From Fen-999 sp041480065 (GTDB taxonomy: Bacteria; Pseudomonadota; Gammaproteobacteria; Burkholderiales; Rhodocyclaceae): a stretch of DNA of 64,000 nucleotides. The stretch lies in assembly GCA_041480065.1 (NCBI GenBank), contig JBGOZF010000005.1:1-64000 (forward strand), written 5' to 3'. The position numbers and the translations under genes are program-made. This document shows positions 16,962-25,263 of this stretch, piece after piece. The notes under the pieces are model-generated. The model was not told the origin of the DNA. It worked only from the letters and a program-made list of their open reading frames with translations, and ran no database searches. Each line of letters begins with the position of its first letter. Within the stretch, counting starts at the first letter, position 1.

Positions 16962-17440
16962 GCAAGCTGCGCGGGCTGCCGCCGATCATCGACCGGCAGG
17001 CCCGCGTCCTCATCCTCGGTTCATTTCCCTCGCCGGCCTCGCTGGCGGCACGCCAGTACTACGCGCACCGCCAGAACCAGTTCTGGCGCGTGCTCGCGGC
17101 GATTCTCGAGGCGCCGCTGGCGGACATGGACTATGCCGCCAGGCAGGCAGCGGTGCGGGCGGCTGGCATCGCGATCTGGGACGTCTATGCCGCCTGCGAG
17201 CGTGAAGGCAGCCTGGATTCCGCAATTCGCATCGGCAAGCCGAACGAGTTCGGCGAACTGCGGCGGCTGGCGCCGAACCTCGCCCGGGTCTGCTTCAACG
17301 GCCGGACCGCGGCCAAATTCCAACCGACGCTGGCGGCGCTGGGTTATGAAACGGTAGTGCTGCCGTCGACCAGCCCGGCCAACGCGGGCTGGAGCTTCGA
17401 ACGCAAGCTTGCCGTCTGGCGTGTTGCGCTGGCCGGATAG
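16958..17440 (+). CDS. DNA glycosylase of the uracil/hypoxanthine (Mug/HDG-like) family
   Basis: 160 aa. Base-excision-repair enzyme of the UDG superfamily most like the small DNA-deoxyinosine glycosylases. The catalytic loop VLILGSFPSPASL(AA)RQYYAHRQNQFW is intact, followed by GIAIWDVYAACEREGSLDSAI, VCFNGRTAAK and VLPSTSPANAGW (intercalation loop). Starts with GTG overlapping the htpG stop. The last third is echoed by a diverged stump at 21434-21583 on the far side of an accessory insertion. Confidence 0.85.
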   Translation: MSKLRGLPPIIDRQARVLILGSFPSPASLAARQYYAHRQNQFWRVLAAILEAPLADMDYAARQAAVRAAGIAIWDVYAACEREGSLDSAIRIGKPNEFGELRRLAPNLARVCFNGRTAAKFQPTLAALGYETVVLPSTSPANAGWSFERKLAVWRVALAG

Positions 17441-17494
17441 CCGGCCCCAGCGCCATCGTCTTCATGCACCGCTTGGCGCCCTTGCTCAAACGCG

Positions 17495-17720
17495 GAGATC
17501 GATCTCGTCCGCCGCGATGGAGTCCCGTTCGAGAACGAGTACGTCGAGCAGGGTTTGCGCTGCATCGCGGCGCCGGTACGGAACGACTCGGGGGAACTGG
17601 TGGTGGGCTTTCCATCTTGCGGCGCCGGCGGATCGGCACAACCCGGATTGGGGCAACCTCCTACGGGAGACGGCGGACGCCTTCTCCGCCGCCGTCGGTT
17701 ATATCAAGCCCGCCCGTTAG
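17495..17720 (+). pseudogene. IclR-family regulator, C-terminal remnant with frameshift
   Basis: One frame reads EIDLVRRDGVPFENEYVEQG then LRCIAAPVRNDSGELVVGF. A second frame continues LAAPADRHNPDWGNLLRETA and DAFSAAVGYIKPAR. Together they match the end of IclR-type effector-binding domains (GLRCIAAPV and the closing helix). A frameshift lies near 17610-17617 and there is no DNA-binding domain upstream. A dead gene at the left border of the accessory insertion. The remaining 17721-17856 holds nothing recognised. Confidence 0.6.
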
Positions 17721-17856
17721 CCCACGGGCCAGGGGATTGACCGCCATGCCTAGGATTCGTTGACCCACCGAATACGTTACTTGAGGTGGGGACAGTAGCG
17801 GAGAAACTGTAGCGGCAGCACCTTCACCTCGCAGCTACAAGCTCTCTTGGCTCCCT

Positions 17857-19980
17857 CTATAGCGCAATCTGACGCGCAGCCAAGAAATCCTCTTGCACGA
17901 CATCGCGCAATGTTTGATCCGCACTGGCCTGGTACACCCACTTCGCCTGATTCCCGTCCTCGTCAAGTTCATCGCCTGACAATTCGAGCGGAAGCTTGGT
18001 ATCGCCCATCTGCTCAACCCGGATCACGGGCGCAAGATCCTCAAAACGGCCGCGCAAGGACTGCCAGTCTGCTTGCTCACCGCAACGGGCGCGGGCACGC
18101 TGGAAATGAACCTGCACCGTACCGTCGCCCGGATAGCGAGCGGCAGATTGCTTGAGGAAATCCCTCGCAGCTACCCATCCACCATCTGCAACGACGAGCA
18201 ACAGGCCATGTTCGACATCGCTCATCGCAGAGCGGTCGAGTTCGGTGAGCACGGAGCGTGCGTCTTCAATACGTCCTGCGTTGCGCCATAGAGTGGCACG
18301 CCCCGTCGCCGGGAGGAGTGTGAGATCCGTGCCGGCGATCGATGTGAGAGCGCCGAAATCGCCGGCTGCGCATTCCTTCGTCGGGTGGGGTTGTTTCAGC
18401 GAAATTGGTGTACCGTCTTGCAACGCGACCAGCCGATTCTTCATGTCCCTTAGCAACGCTTGATGCTTCGGGTCGTCGGAACCAAGCTGTTCGGCCCAGT
18501 TCAAAGCCTCACTGGCCTCATCCTTGCGACCCAAATCGATCAAGGTACCGGCCAAACCACCGGCAGTTACATGATCCCTATGGAATATGCTTTGTGCCTC
18601 GCGATAGACGGCAACGGCCTCGCTACGTCGCCCTGCGACACGAAGCGTCTGCGCCAAGTCATTCCGACAAAACGCGTTATCCGGAAATCGTCGGATCGCC
18701 TGCCGGTACACCGCTTCACCTTCCTCCACCAAGCCGCGCATGGCGAGTGCGTGCCCGAGTTGGCTATGGACTTTCGGGTTGTGCGGGAAACGTCGTCGGG
18801 CATACCAGAACACAGCTTGCGCTCTTGACCAGTCACCGAGTTGATCGAGAGCCAGTCCGATCATTGACCACGTATATGGGTCGCTCGGCGCCCATACGGC
18901 CGCTTCCTGACCAAGGTCCAGCGCCCAGCCCGGATCACGGGCACCCGGAGCATCGTGCCGCCGCTTCAGCAGAAAATCGGCAAGTCGGCAAAAGGCGCGG
19001 ACGAGATAATAGTCATCACCTGTCTCGCGCGCGTAGTGGCGATGCTGGTCGAGTTTCGCGCGAAGTGCCGGAACAGCACGTTCATGATCGCGATCGAAAA
19101 TATCCAGTAAAGGCTTTACGTCAGCGTCCCAATAGGGCGCAACCAGAGGCTGCCCCTTTGCCTTCCGATTATCCGCGAGCTGATTGGCCGCAGGGTAACG
19201 TTCGTCGAGCCAGGTACGGACGTTGGCTGCGGGTTCCCGCCCCGCCATGGCGTCGCGGAATGCCACTACCCACTTGTCCTTGGACATTGGATATACGGCC
19301 GTGAGGAAATCGACTTCCGACAGCCACTCCTTCTTGCGCGTATCGCCGCCTTGGGCTGCGGCGCGGCCATATTCGAGCAGCCCGCGGATCAGCGCACGCG
19401 GGACACCATGCTCCGCTCTACCTTCGTCGTCTTTCGGCATTCGCCGCAGACCGAACAGCGCCAGTTGCACATACTCCTGATGTCCCTGTCGGCACAGTGA
19501 CGACCAAAAAGGCAGGAGTCCACGGTTCAATTGAGACAGCGCCAATGCTCGCAAGAAACCAGGGCGCGGGTCTCGGGATGCGAAAGCCGCTTGGGATTTG
19601 AGCCAGGACCATAGCCTAGCCACATGCTCAGTGCACCATCCCCGTGAGCGAGGCAGGTCAAGCGCTTGCAACAGCCCGAAGGCGTTTACAAGTGCGCGTG
19701 CGTAGGTCTTGGTCGAAACATCCTCAGGCAGCTCTGTCCTCTTCAACTGTTGGGCCAGCCACTCGCAAAGAGAACCATCCAGTGCTTCATACTGTGCCAC
19801 TGGAAGAAACTGCGGCAGGGCCTGCGCGACCTCGGCGCTCTCGTAACCACCGAGCCAGACCTTGCCAAACAGCAAACGCTCCAGCGCTTCGAGAGGCTTC
19901 TGCGCAAACTCGTTCAGCCACTTTCGGACAGATGGATCTATCGCCTCAGACGATTGCGTCGGCATGGCAGTGAGATTCAT
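17857..19980 (-). CDS. Large TPR-containing protein of unknown function
   Basis: 707 aa, not a family I can name. The middle (about 340-530) carries consecutive TPR-like helices: YTWSMIGLALDQLGDWSRAQ, HSQLGHALAMRGLVEEGEAV, CRNDLAQTLRVAGRRSEAVA and LAGTLIDLGRKDEASEAL. The N-terminal 300 residues are helical without a motif I know; the C-terminus is acidic then aromatic. No signal peptide. It starts 5 bp after the stop of the 318-aa gene, so they form one unit. Local GC is visibly lower than in the flanking genes. The context (relic transposase, broken genes on both sides) suggests horizontally acquired cargo, possibly defensive; no activity can be assigned. Confidence 0.8.
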   Translation of the reverse strand: MNLTAMPTQSSEAIDPSVRKWLNEFAQKPLEALERLLFGKVWLGGYESAEVAQALPQFLPVAQYEALDGSLCEWLAQQLKRTELPEDVSTKTYARALVNAFGLLQALDLPRSRGWCTEHVARLWSWLKSQAAFASRDPRPGFLRALALSQLNRGLLPFWSSLCRQGHQEYVQLALFGLRRMPKDDEGRAEHGVPRALIRGLLEYGRAAAQGGDTRKKEWLSEVDFLTAVYPMSKDKWVVAFRDAMAGREPAANVRTWLDERYPAANQLADNRKAKGQPLVAPYWDADVKPLLDIFDRDHERAVPALRAKLDQHRHYARETGDDYYLVRAFCRLADFLLKRRHDAPGARDPGWALDLGQEAAVWAPSDPYTWSMIGLALDQLGDWSRAQAVFWYARRRFPHNPKVHSQLGHALAMRGLVEEGEAVYRQAIRRFPDNAFCRNDLAQTLRVAGRRSEAVAVYREAQSIFHRDHVTAGGLAGTLIDLGRKDEASEALNWAEQLGSDDPKHQALLRDMKNRLVALQDGTPISLKQPHPTKECAAGDFGALTSIAGTDLTLLPATGRATLWRNAGRIEDARSVLTELDRSAMSDVEHGLLLVVADGGWVAARDFLKQSAARYPGDGTVQVHFQRARARCGEQADWQSLRGRFEDLAPVIRVEQMGDTKLPLELSGDELDEDGNQAKWVYQASADQTLRDVVQEDFLAARQIAL

Positions 19981-19985
19981 GGCAG

Positions 19986-20942
19986 TTAGGTTGTAGCGAA
20001 GTCGTCACGATCGGTCTCCAATCTCAACCAGTCGAGATGAAATGACCGCAAGGTTGAGAGATCGCTCGTCAATGGACGGGAGATGCAGCCAATGCGCGAG
20101 ATGTGTTCGGGTCGATAAGCCAGGAAGGAATGAACGAGCTCCAGACCCATTCTGTAGTCGCTCTGGCTTGCGGCCTGCACGAGGTTGACGGCTCGACCGA
20201 CCTCATACTGCGCTGCCTCAGATCCGAGTTTTGGCTTCGGTGTTGGAAAGAAGAACGGGTTAAGCCGCCCGTCGATGACAGTCGGGATGGCAAATCCGCT
20301 GACGCCCGCTTGCTTGTCTCGCATTACTTCCCCCACCGTGTATCGAAGCAGCAGAACTGGCACAGGCGGCAAACCTGCGGCCGGATCTATGTGCCCCAAG
20401 CCCAGGTTGTCGCGCAGGGCGTGCGGCCAATCAGCGCCGACGGCTTCAAGCAAATCGTCAACCGCGATTTCGGTTGTCGCGAAAGCCGGACGACGGTCCC
20501 GCCGTCCGTTCCAACTGTCACACACTCTGGCGAGAATCGCGTCATCACGATTCGCAACGGCCCGCTCAAGCTCCGCCAAATCGACACCTGAATCCCTCAG
20601 GGCGAAGTTGGCATCTTCAATACGCAGCAGGAAGAGGTTTTCCTCGATATGGGGCCAACGATTGCTTGAATTGGCCGAACCGAAGGTGTCAGGGATGCCG
20701 GGTTCATCGATATCGATTTCCAGATATGCCTCGGCGTATCGAACGTGTGCTTCCTTCACGTTATCGATATGTGAGACGTCTATTCCCGTGAACCCCTGAG
20801 CGTAGTGGGCGAAGCGCTCGTTGCTAACCCGTTCCTCCCATCGCAAATTCTCAAGAACAGCGCGCTCCTTGGGAGAGGGTCCGGAGCCAGCCAGGCTGGC
20901 TGTAGCGTATTTGTCGAGTGTTGGAATGCCCGCAAGGTTCAT
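19986..20942 (-). CDS. Unknown protein, first gene of a two-gene accessory unit
   Basis: 318 aa, no family recognised and no membrane or signal segment. Visible features are an acidic, aromatic-rich N-terminal half (EAYLEIDIDEPGIPDTFG), a segment LLLRYTVGEVMRDKQAGVS then GFAIPTVIDGRLNPFFFP, and a closing SFHLDWLRLETDRDD. The order of the two genes, with 5 bp between them, implies a joint function with the TPR protein downstream. Upstream lies IS91-type debris. It could be the catalytic or sensor partner of a TPR scaffold; that is a guess from gene arrangement only. Confidence 0.78.
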   Translation of the reverse strand: MNLAGIPTLDKYATASLAGSGPSPKERAVLENLRWEERVSNERFAHYAQGFTGIDVSHIDNVKEAHVRYAEAYLEIDIDEPGIPDTFGSANSSNRWPHIEENLFLLRIEDANFALRDSGVDLAELERAVANRDDAILARVCDSWNGRRDRRPAFATTEIAVDDLLEAVGADWPHALRDNLGLGHIDPAAGLPPVPVLLLRYTVGEVMRDKQAGVSGFAIPTVIDGRLNPFFFPTPKPKLGSEAAQYEVGRAVNLVQAASQSDYRMGLELVHSFLAYRPEHISRIGCISRPLTSDLSTLRSFHLDWLRLETDRDDFATT

Positions 20943-21062
20943 GGCGATCTGCGTCGGATAGGAAATTCAACGACATGCCTCGTAAGTGTGTCTGAGTCGG
21001 CAGCCGCAGTCAATTGCAAATATCGTACGGAAAACGTCAAGAACGGCTGGAATCGTGCCCAG

Positions 21063-21317
21063 GACTTTCTCATCGCCTGCTTCTGCAAGGGTCGAGGCAT
21101 GTGCCCGGCCTGTCCCACGGGGATTCCCTCCGGTCACAATGCCCGGCGCATGGTGGAAACCGCCGCTCATTTGGCCGAGCACGTCATGCCACGCCTGCCG
21201 GTGCGCAAGTGGGTACTCTCGGTGCCCAAGCGCCTGCGCTATCACCAGCAAGCCGATCCGAGCGTCCAGAGCCTGGCCCAGGACATCTATCTCGATGGGA
21301 TATGGATAGGACATTGA
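21063..21317 (+). pseudogene. IS91-type transposase, zinc-finger region remnant
   Basis: The frame reads FLIACFCKGRGMCPAC, then after a short insertion ARRMVETAAHLAEHVMPRLP and VRKWVLSVPKRLRY. That is the N-terminal zinc-binding and following segment of IS91/IS801-type rolling-circle transposases. The normal CPSC-x-x-RRM spacing is broken by about nine extra residues, and the catalytic HUH/Tyr part is absent. It is flanked by a 13-bp direct repeat (AGCCGCAGTCAAT at 21002 and 21350). Non-functional. Confidence 0.7.
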
Positions 21318-21433
21318 GCGACACCTTCGACAGTATCTTCGAGCCAGGTAGCCGCAGTCAATCGCCGATTTCGCGCCGAACACCCCTGAGAAACGGTGGG
21401 AACCGCTCCCCAGGCACGCGTCGCCTCTGCCAT

Positions 21434-21583
21434 GTTTGCCTCAGCGGCCAGACGGCGGCGAAATTCGAGAAGGTGCTGGCGCTGCTGGGTTACGAGACGG
21501 TAGTGCTGCCCTCGACCAGCCCGGCCTACACGCTTGCTTTCGAGGCCAAGCTGGATCGCTGGCGGCGGGCCTTAGAGCACTAA
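21434..21583 (+). pseudogene. 3' stump of a second DNA glycosylase gene
   Basis: The frame ends VCLSGQTAAKFEKVLALLGY then ETVVLPSTSPAYTLAFEAKL, closely parallel to the end of the intact glycosylase at 16958-17440 (VCFNGRTAAKF...LGYETVVLPSTSPA). The two differ enough that this is not a recent copy. Everything upstream of the match is unrelated. It marks the right border of the accessory insertion and fits replacement of the locus by a homologous gene plus cargo. Confidence 0.7.
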
Positions 21584-21957
21584 GGCTTCGTCGCCGGTGC
21601 GGTGCCCTTCGACTTCTCCCGCATGCATTGCCGGTGTGCCGGGCCGACCTTGTCCTTGCAGGCTTCGCGGGCGCCCAGCATGGCGGAACAGCGCGCGGGA
21701 TTGGGCGACTTGCCGCAATCCGGCGGCGGCAGTCGATTCTCGACGCACTTGCGCCGCTCGGGCCCCTGCTTGTCCTGGCAGGCGGCGCGTGCTGTCTTGC
21801 GCGCTTCGCAACGTTCCGGGTTGCGGGCCTTGCCGCAATCGACGACCTTCTCGGTGCCGCCTCCGGCGGCCCCCGGTCCCGGCTGGGCGTAGGCGCTGAG
21901 CGACAGGGTGGCGGCGACGAATCCACCCAGCAGCAAGGAAAACAGCTTGGTCCGCAT
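21580..21957 (-). CDS. Exported cysteine-rich two-repeat protein
   Basis: 125 aa. Signal peptide LFSLLLGGFVAATLSLSAYA is followed by a Gly/Pro linker and two tandem four-cysteine repeats of about 40 residues. Each has the pattern CGK-x2-NP-x-RC-x3-...-AC-x-DK-x-GP-x3-x-C (first CGKARNPERCEARKTARAAC, second CGKSPNPARCSAMLGAREAC). Periplasmic or secreted, probably disulfide-bonded. I do not recognise a named family. Convergent with the glycosylase stump and divergent from the GspE-like gene. Start 21957 is the only Met giving the signal peptide. Confidence 0.8.
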   Translation of the reverse strand: MRTKLFSLLLGGFVAATLSLSAYAQPGPGAAGGGTEKVVDCGKARNPERCEARKTARAACQDKQGPERRKCVENRLPPPDCGKSPNPARCSAMLGAREACKDKVGPAHRQCMREKSKGTAPATKP

Positions 21958-22096
21958 CGTTTCTCTCCCGGAGTGAAAGTGTTCATCATAGACGAAACGG
22001 GGTAACGCATCGGGGCGTCCCGACGGCGCTAGAATGGTTGCCGGCACGATTGGCCGGGGCCGTGCGGTGTCGGCCGCCAGATTGGGAGAGTTGAGC

Positions 22097-23896
22097 ATGA
22101 ACAAGACTGCGGCGGCGGCTGAACAGAGTGATCGCCGGCTGACGCTGGCGGAAGTCACCGATGCCCTGGTCGCCGACGGCCTGGTAGCGGCCGACGTGGC
22201 GCAGAAGTTCAAGCAGGAACGCCGCTACTTCAAGGGCGACATGCATCCGCTGGTGGTGATCGCCGAACAACACTGGAAGTCGCTGCTGGCGCCGCATCCG
22301 ACGCTCGACATGGATGTGCTGGCGCGCTGGCTGGCGCAATGGTGCGGCCTCGACTATCTGCACATCGACCCGCTGAAGATCAATTTCGCCGGCGTCACCG
22401 ACGTCATGTCGAATGCCTACGCCACGCGTTTCCGCATCCTGCCGGTCGAAGTCAACCCACAGGAAGTGGTGATCGCGACCGCGGAGCCGTTCCAGCGGTC
22501 CTGGGAAACCGAGCTGGAACCGATACTGCGCAAGCGCATCCGGCGCGTGATTTCCAACCCGGACGACATCGCCCGCTATCAGGTCGAGTTCTACAACCTG
22601 GCGAAGTCGGTGAAGCAGGCTCTCTCGCGCGGCGATGTCGCCAGCAGCGGGATTTCCAATTTCGAGCAACTGGTCGAAATGGGCAAGGCCAAGGGCCAGC
22701 TCGATGCCAACGACCACCACGTCGTCCTGATCGTCGACTGGCTGTGGCAGTACGCCTTCGAGCAGCGGGCGTCGGACATCCATGTCGAACCGCGCCGCGA
22801 CCTCGGCATAGTGCGTTTCCGTATCGACGGCGTGCTGCATCAGGTGTACCAGATCCCGATGCCGGTGCTGAACGCCATGACCAGCCGGATCAAGATTCTG
22901 GGCCGCATGGACGTGGTCGAAAAGCGGCGACCGCAGGATGGCCGCATCAAGACGCGCATGCCCTCGGGCCGGGAAGTGGAACTGCGCCTGTCGACGCTGC
23001 CGACGGCTTTCGGCGAGAAGCTGGTGATGCGCATCTTCGATCCCGAAGTGCTGGTGCGCGATTTCACCGATCTCGGCTTTTCCGACGACGATGGCGAACG
23101 CTGGCGGCAGATGACCAGCCAAGCCAATGGCATCGTCCTGGTCACCGGGCCGACCGGATCGGGCAAGACGACGACGCTGTATACGACGCTCAAGCAATTG
23201 GCGACGCCGGAAGTCAATGTCTGCACGCTGGAAGACCCGATCGAAATGATCGAACCGAGCTTCAACCAGGTGCAGGTGATCTCCGACATCGGCGTCGGCT
23301 TTGCCGAGGGCATCCGGGCGCTGATGCGCCAGGATCCGGACATCATCATGGTCGGCGAGATCCGCGACCTGGAAACCGCCGACATGGCGATCCAGGCGGC
23401 GCTGACCGGCCACCTGGTGCTGTCGACCCTGCATACCAACGATGCGCCGACGGCGGTATCCCGTCTGCTCGACCTCGGCGTGCCGCCCTATCTGCTGCAG
23501 GCGACGCTGCTGGGCGTGATGGCGCAGCGCCTGGTGCGCACGCTGTGCCCGAAGTGCAAGCACGAAGGCGGCTTGCGTGCGCAGGACGAGGACACCTGGA
23601 ACGCCTTGGTGGCGCCATGGAAGTCGGGCAAGCCGAAGAGCCTTTACCATCCGGTCGGCTGTCTCGACTGTCGCATGACCGGGTACCAAGGCCGTATCGG
23701 GCTTTATGAGATCATGCCGATGTCGCCGGAGTTGCGGAGGCTGGTGACGGACCATACCGATCTCGCCAAGCTGCGCGAGCAGGCGACGCGCGAGGGCATG
23801 AAACCGTTGCGCATATCAGGCGCCAAGAAGGTTGCCGCCGGCCTGACGACGATCGAGGAGGTGCTTAAGGTGGCGCCGCCTGTCCGCGGCGGATGA
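22097..23896 (+). CDS. GspE/PilB-type secretion or pilus assembly ATPase
   Basis: 599 aa hexameric motor ATPase of type II secretion or type IV pilus machines. After an N-terminal GspE-N-like region (about 1-180) come the arginine finger region (FEQRASDIHVEPR), Walker A GPTGSGKTTTLY, the Asp box (TLEDPIEM), Walker B region RQDPDIIMVGEIRD and the His box LSTLHTNDA. A tetracysteine zinc site follows (CPKCKHEG...GCLDCRM). It stands alone: no gspF, pilB/C or pseudopilin gene is beside it, so which machine it serves is open. The ATG follows GGGAGAG at 22085 by a slightly long spacer. Confidence 0.9.
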   Translation: MNKTAAAAEQSDRRLTLAEVTDALVADGLVAADVAQKFKQERRYFKGDMHPLVVIAEQHWKSLLAPHPTLDMDVLARWLAQWCGLDYLHIDPLKINFAGVTDVMSNAYATRFRILPVEVNPQEVVIATAEPFQRSWETELEPILRKRIRRVISNPDDIARYQVEFYNLAKSVKQALSRGDVASSGISNFEQLVEMGKAKGQLDANDHHVVLIVDWLWQYAFEQRASDIHVEPRRDLGIVRFRIDGVLHQVYQIPMPVLNAMTSRIKILGRMDVVEKRRPQDGRIKTRMPSGREVELRLSTLPTAFGEKLVMRIFDPEVLVRDFTDLGFSDDDGERWRQMTSQANGIVLVTGPTGSGKTTTLYTTLKQLATPEVNVCTLEDPIEMIEPSFNQVQVISDIGVGFAEGIRALMRQDPDIIMVGEIRDLETADMAIQAALTGHLVLSTLHTNDAPTAVSRLLDLGVPPYLLQATLLGVMAQRLVRTLCPKCKHEGGLRAQDEDTWNALVAPWKSGKPKSLYHPVGCLDCRMTGYQGRIGLYEIMPMSPELRRLVTDHTDLAKLREQATREGMKPLRISGAKKVAAGLTTIEEVLKVAPPVRGG

Positions 23897-23955
23897 TTTC
23901 GGTGATAATGTGGACTCAGTCTGATGACCGTCGATGACGGCTGAAAGAGGGGACG

Positions 23956-24726
23956 ATGGCTGTAGAACTGTTCAATAACGGCAAGCATGTTTGCCTCGCC
24001 TTTTACGACCTGGTGGACGAAGAGCACGACCACGCGGTTCAGTGCAACCAGTTCCTGATCGCCGACCACGGTCATGGCGCCCTGATCGACCCGGGCGGCA
24101 ACCTGACCTACAACTCGCTGCTGATGGCCATGCAGCGCTACTTCCCGTCCAAGGAACTCCAGTACTTCCTGGCGTCCCACGCGGATCCGGACATCGTCGC
24201 TTCGGTGAACAAGTGGTTCGTCGCCTCGCCCTGCAAGGTGATGATCTCGGCGTTGTGGGCCCGTTTCGTGCCGCACTTCACCACTGGCCGCGACATCGAA
24301 GGCCGCATCGTCGGCATCCCGGATCAGGGCATGAACATTCCGCTGGGCGACATGGCGATCAAGGCCGTGCCGGCGCATTTCATGCACTCCGAAGGCTGCT
24401 TCCAGTTCTACGATCCGGTGGCCAAGATCCTGTTCTCGGGCGACCTGGGCGTTTCCCTGGTCGATCACACCCTCGCCGCCGAGCCGGTGAAGGATTTCGA
24501 CGCCCACATCGCGAAGATGGAAGGCTTCCATCGCCGTTACATGATCTCGAACAAGATCATGCGCTTCTGGGCGAACATGATCCGTCAACTCGACATCGAG
24601 ATGATCGTGCCCCAGCACGGCCAGCGCTTCGTCGGCAAGCCCATGTGCAACAAGCTGATCGACTGGATCGAGAAGGTCAATTGCGGTGTCGACCTGATGA
24701 CCCAGGAAAACTACCACCTGCCCTGA
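23956..24726 (+). CDS. Metallo-beta-lactamase-fold protein of the diiron ODP type
   Basis: 256 aa. Resembles the oxygen-binding diiron (ODP) beta-lactamase domain of flavodiiron proteins, but without flavodoxin or rubredoxin. Ligand candidates are SHADPDIV in place of the classical HxHxDH/HxExDH loop, AHFMHSEG, SGDLGVSLVDH and PQHGQRF. It could act in O2/NO sensing or reduction, or as a sensor domain by itself. Signal transduction use is known for related proteins. Cytoplasmic. A terminator (24783-24806) closes the transcription unit. Confidence 0.82.
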   Translation: MAVELFNNGKHVCLAFYDLVDEEHDHAVQCNQFLIADHGHGALIDPGGNLTYNSLLMAMQRYFPSKELQYFLASHADPDIVASVNKWFVASPCKVMISALWARFVPHFTTGRDIEGRIVGIPDQGMNIPLGDMAIKAVPAHFMHSEGCFQFYDPVAKILFSGDLGVSLVDHTLAAEPVKDFDAHIAKMEGFHRRYMISNKIMRFWANMIRQLDIEMIVPQHGQRFVGKPMCNKLIDWIEKVNCGVDLMTQENYHLP

Positions 24727-24782
24727 GCGTGGTGGGTAAGGTGGCCGTCGGCGCCACCGTCTCGGAAAATCGCAAGTGTACG

Positions 24783-24806
24783 AACAAGGGGAGACCTCCC
24801 CTTGTT
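24783..24806 (+). terminator. Intrinsic terminator-like hairpin
   Basis: AACAAGGGGA (24783-24792) pairs with TCCCCTTGTT (24797-24806) around GACC, followed by TATC. It lies 57 bp after the ODP gene and before the convergent DUF1841 gene, so it may serve both. The T-tract is short. Confidence 0.5.
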
Positions 24807-24837
24807 TATCCCCCGTAGACCGGCGCGGACGCGATGG

Positions 24838-25263
24838 CTACAGCGCTCGGCGCAGGCAGTCGAGGTAGGCTGCGCCGTCCGGCCCGGTGCCGTCCCGGCC
24901 GGCGCGCCAGAGCGCTTCCCCCAGGCATTCGAGAACGACATGCGCTGCCGCATGGCGATCACCGTGGCGGCCCACCAGTCTTTCGAACAGCGCGCGAATT
25001 CCCGGCGGCTGGTCTATCGACAACTGCTCCTCGATCGCCAGGTGCAGCGAAAGATGCAGGAAGGGGTTGGTTTCCCCCTGTTCCGGGGACCAGTCGCGAT
25101 CCAGGGCTTCTTCGCCGCGTTCCAGCAAGGCGTGGTATTCGCGATGGACGGCAACAATGTCGGCTGCCATCACCTCCAAGGGCGTTGCCGGCTGCCCGAA
25201 GCGGCGCTTTTGCCACGCCTCGACCAGGAAACGCCGGGCCTGTTCGCGGCTAGGGTTGAACAT
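24838..25263 (-). CDS. DUF1841 family protein
   Basis: 141 aa, matching in length and wording the uncharacterised DUF1841 family common in beta- and gammaproteobacteria: an N-terminal MFNPSREQARRFLVEAW, then a central NPFLHLSLHLAIEEQLSIDQ with paired histidines, and a late HVVLECLGEALW. The His/Glu pattern suggests a possible metal-binding helical bundle; function unknown. Its start overlaps the FIST gene stop by 14 bp. Confidence 0.85.
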   Translation of the reverse strand: MFNPSREQARRFLVEAWQKRRFGQPATPLEVMAADIVAVHREYHALLERGEEALDRDWSPEQGETNPFLHLSLHLAIEEQLSIDQPPGIRALFERLVGRHGDRHAAAHVVLECLGEALWRAGRDGTGPDGAAYLDCLRRAL

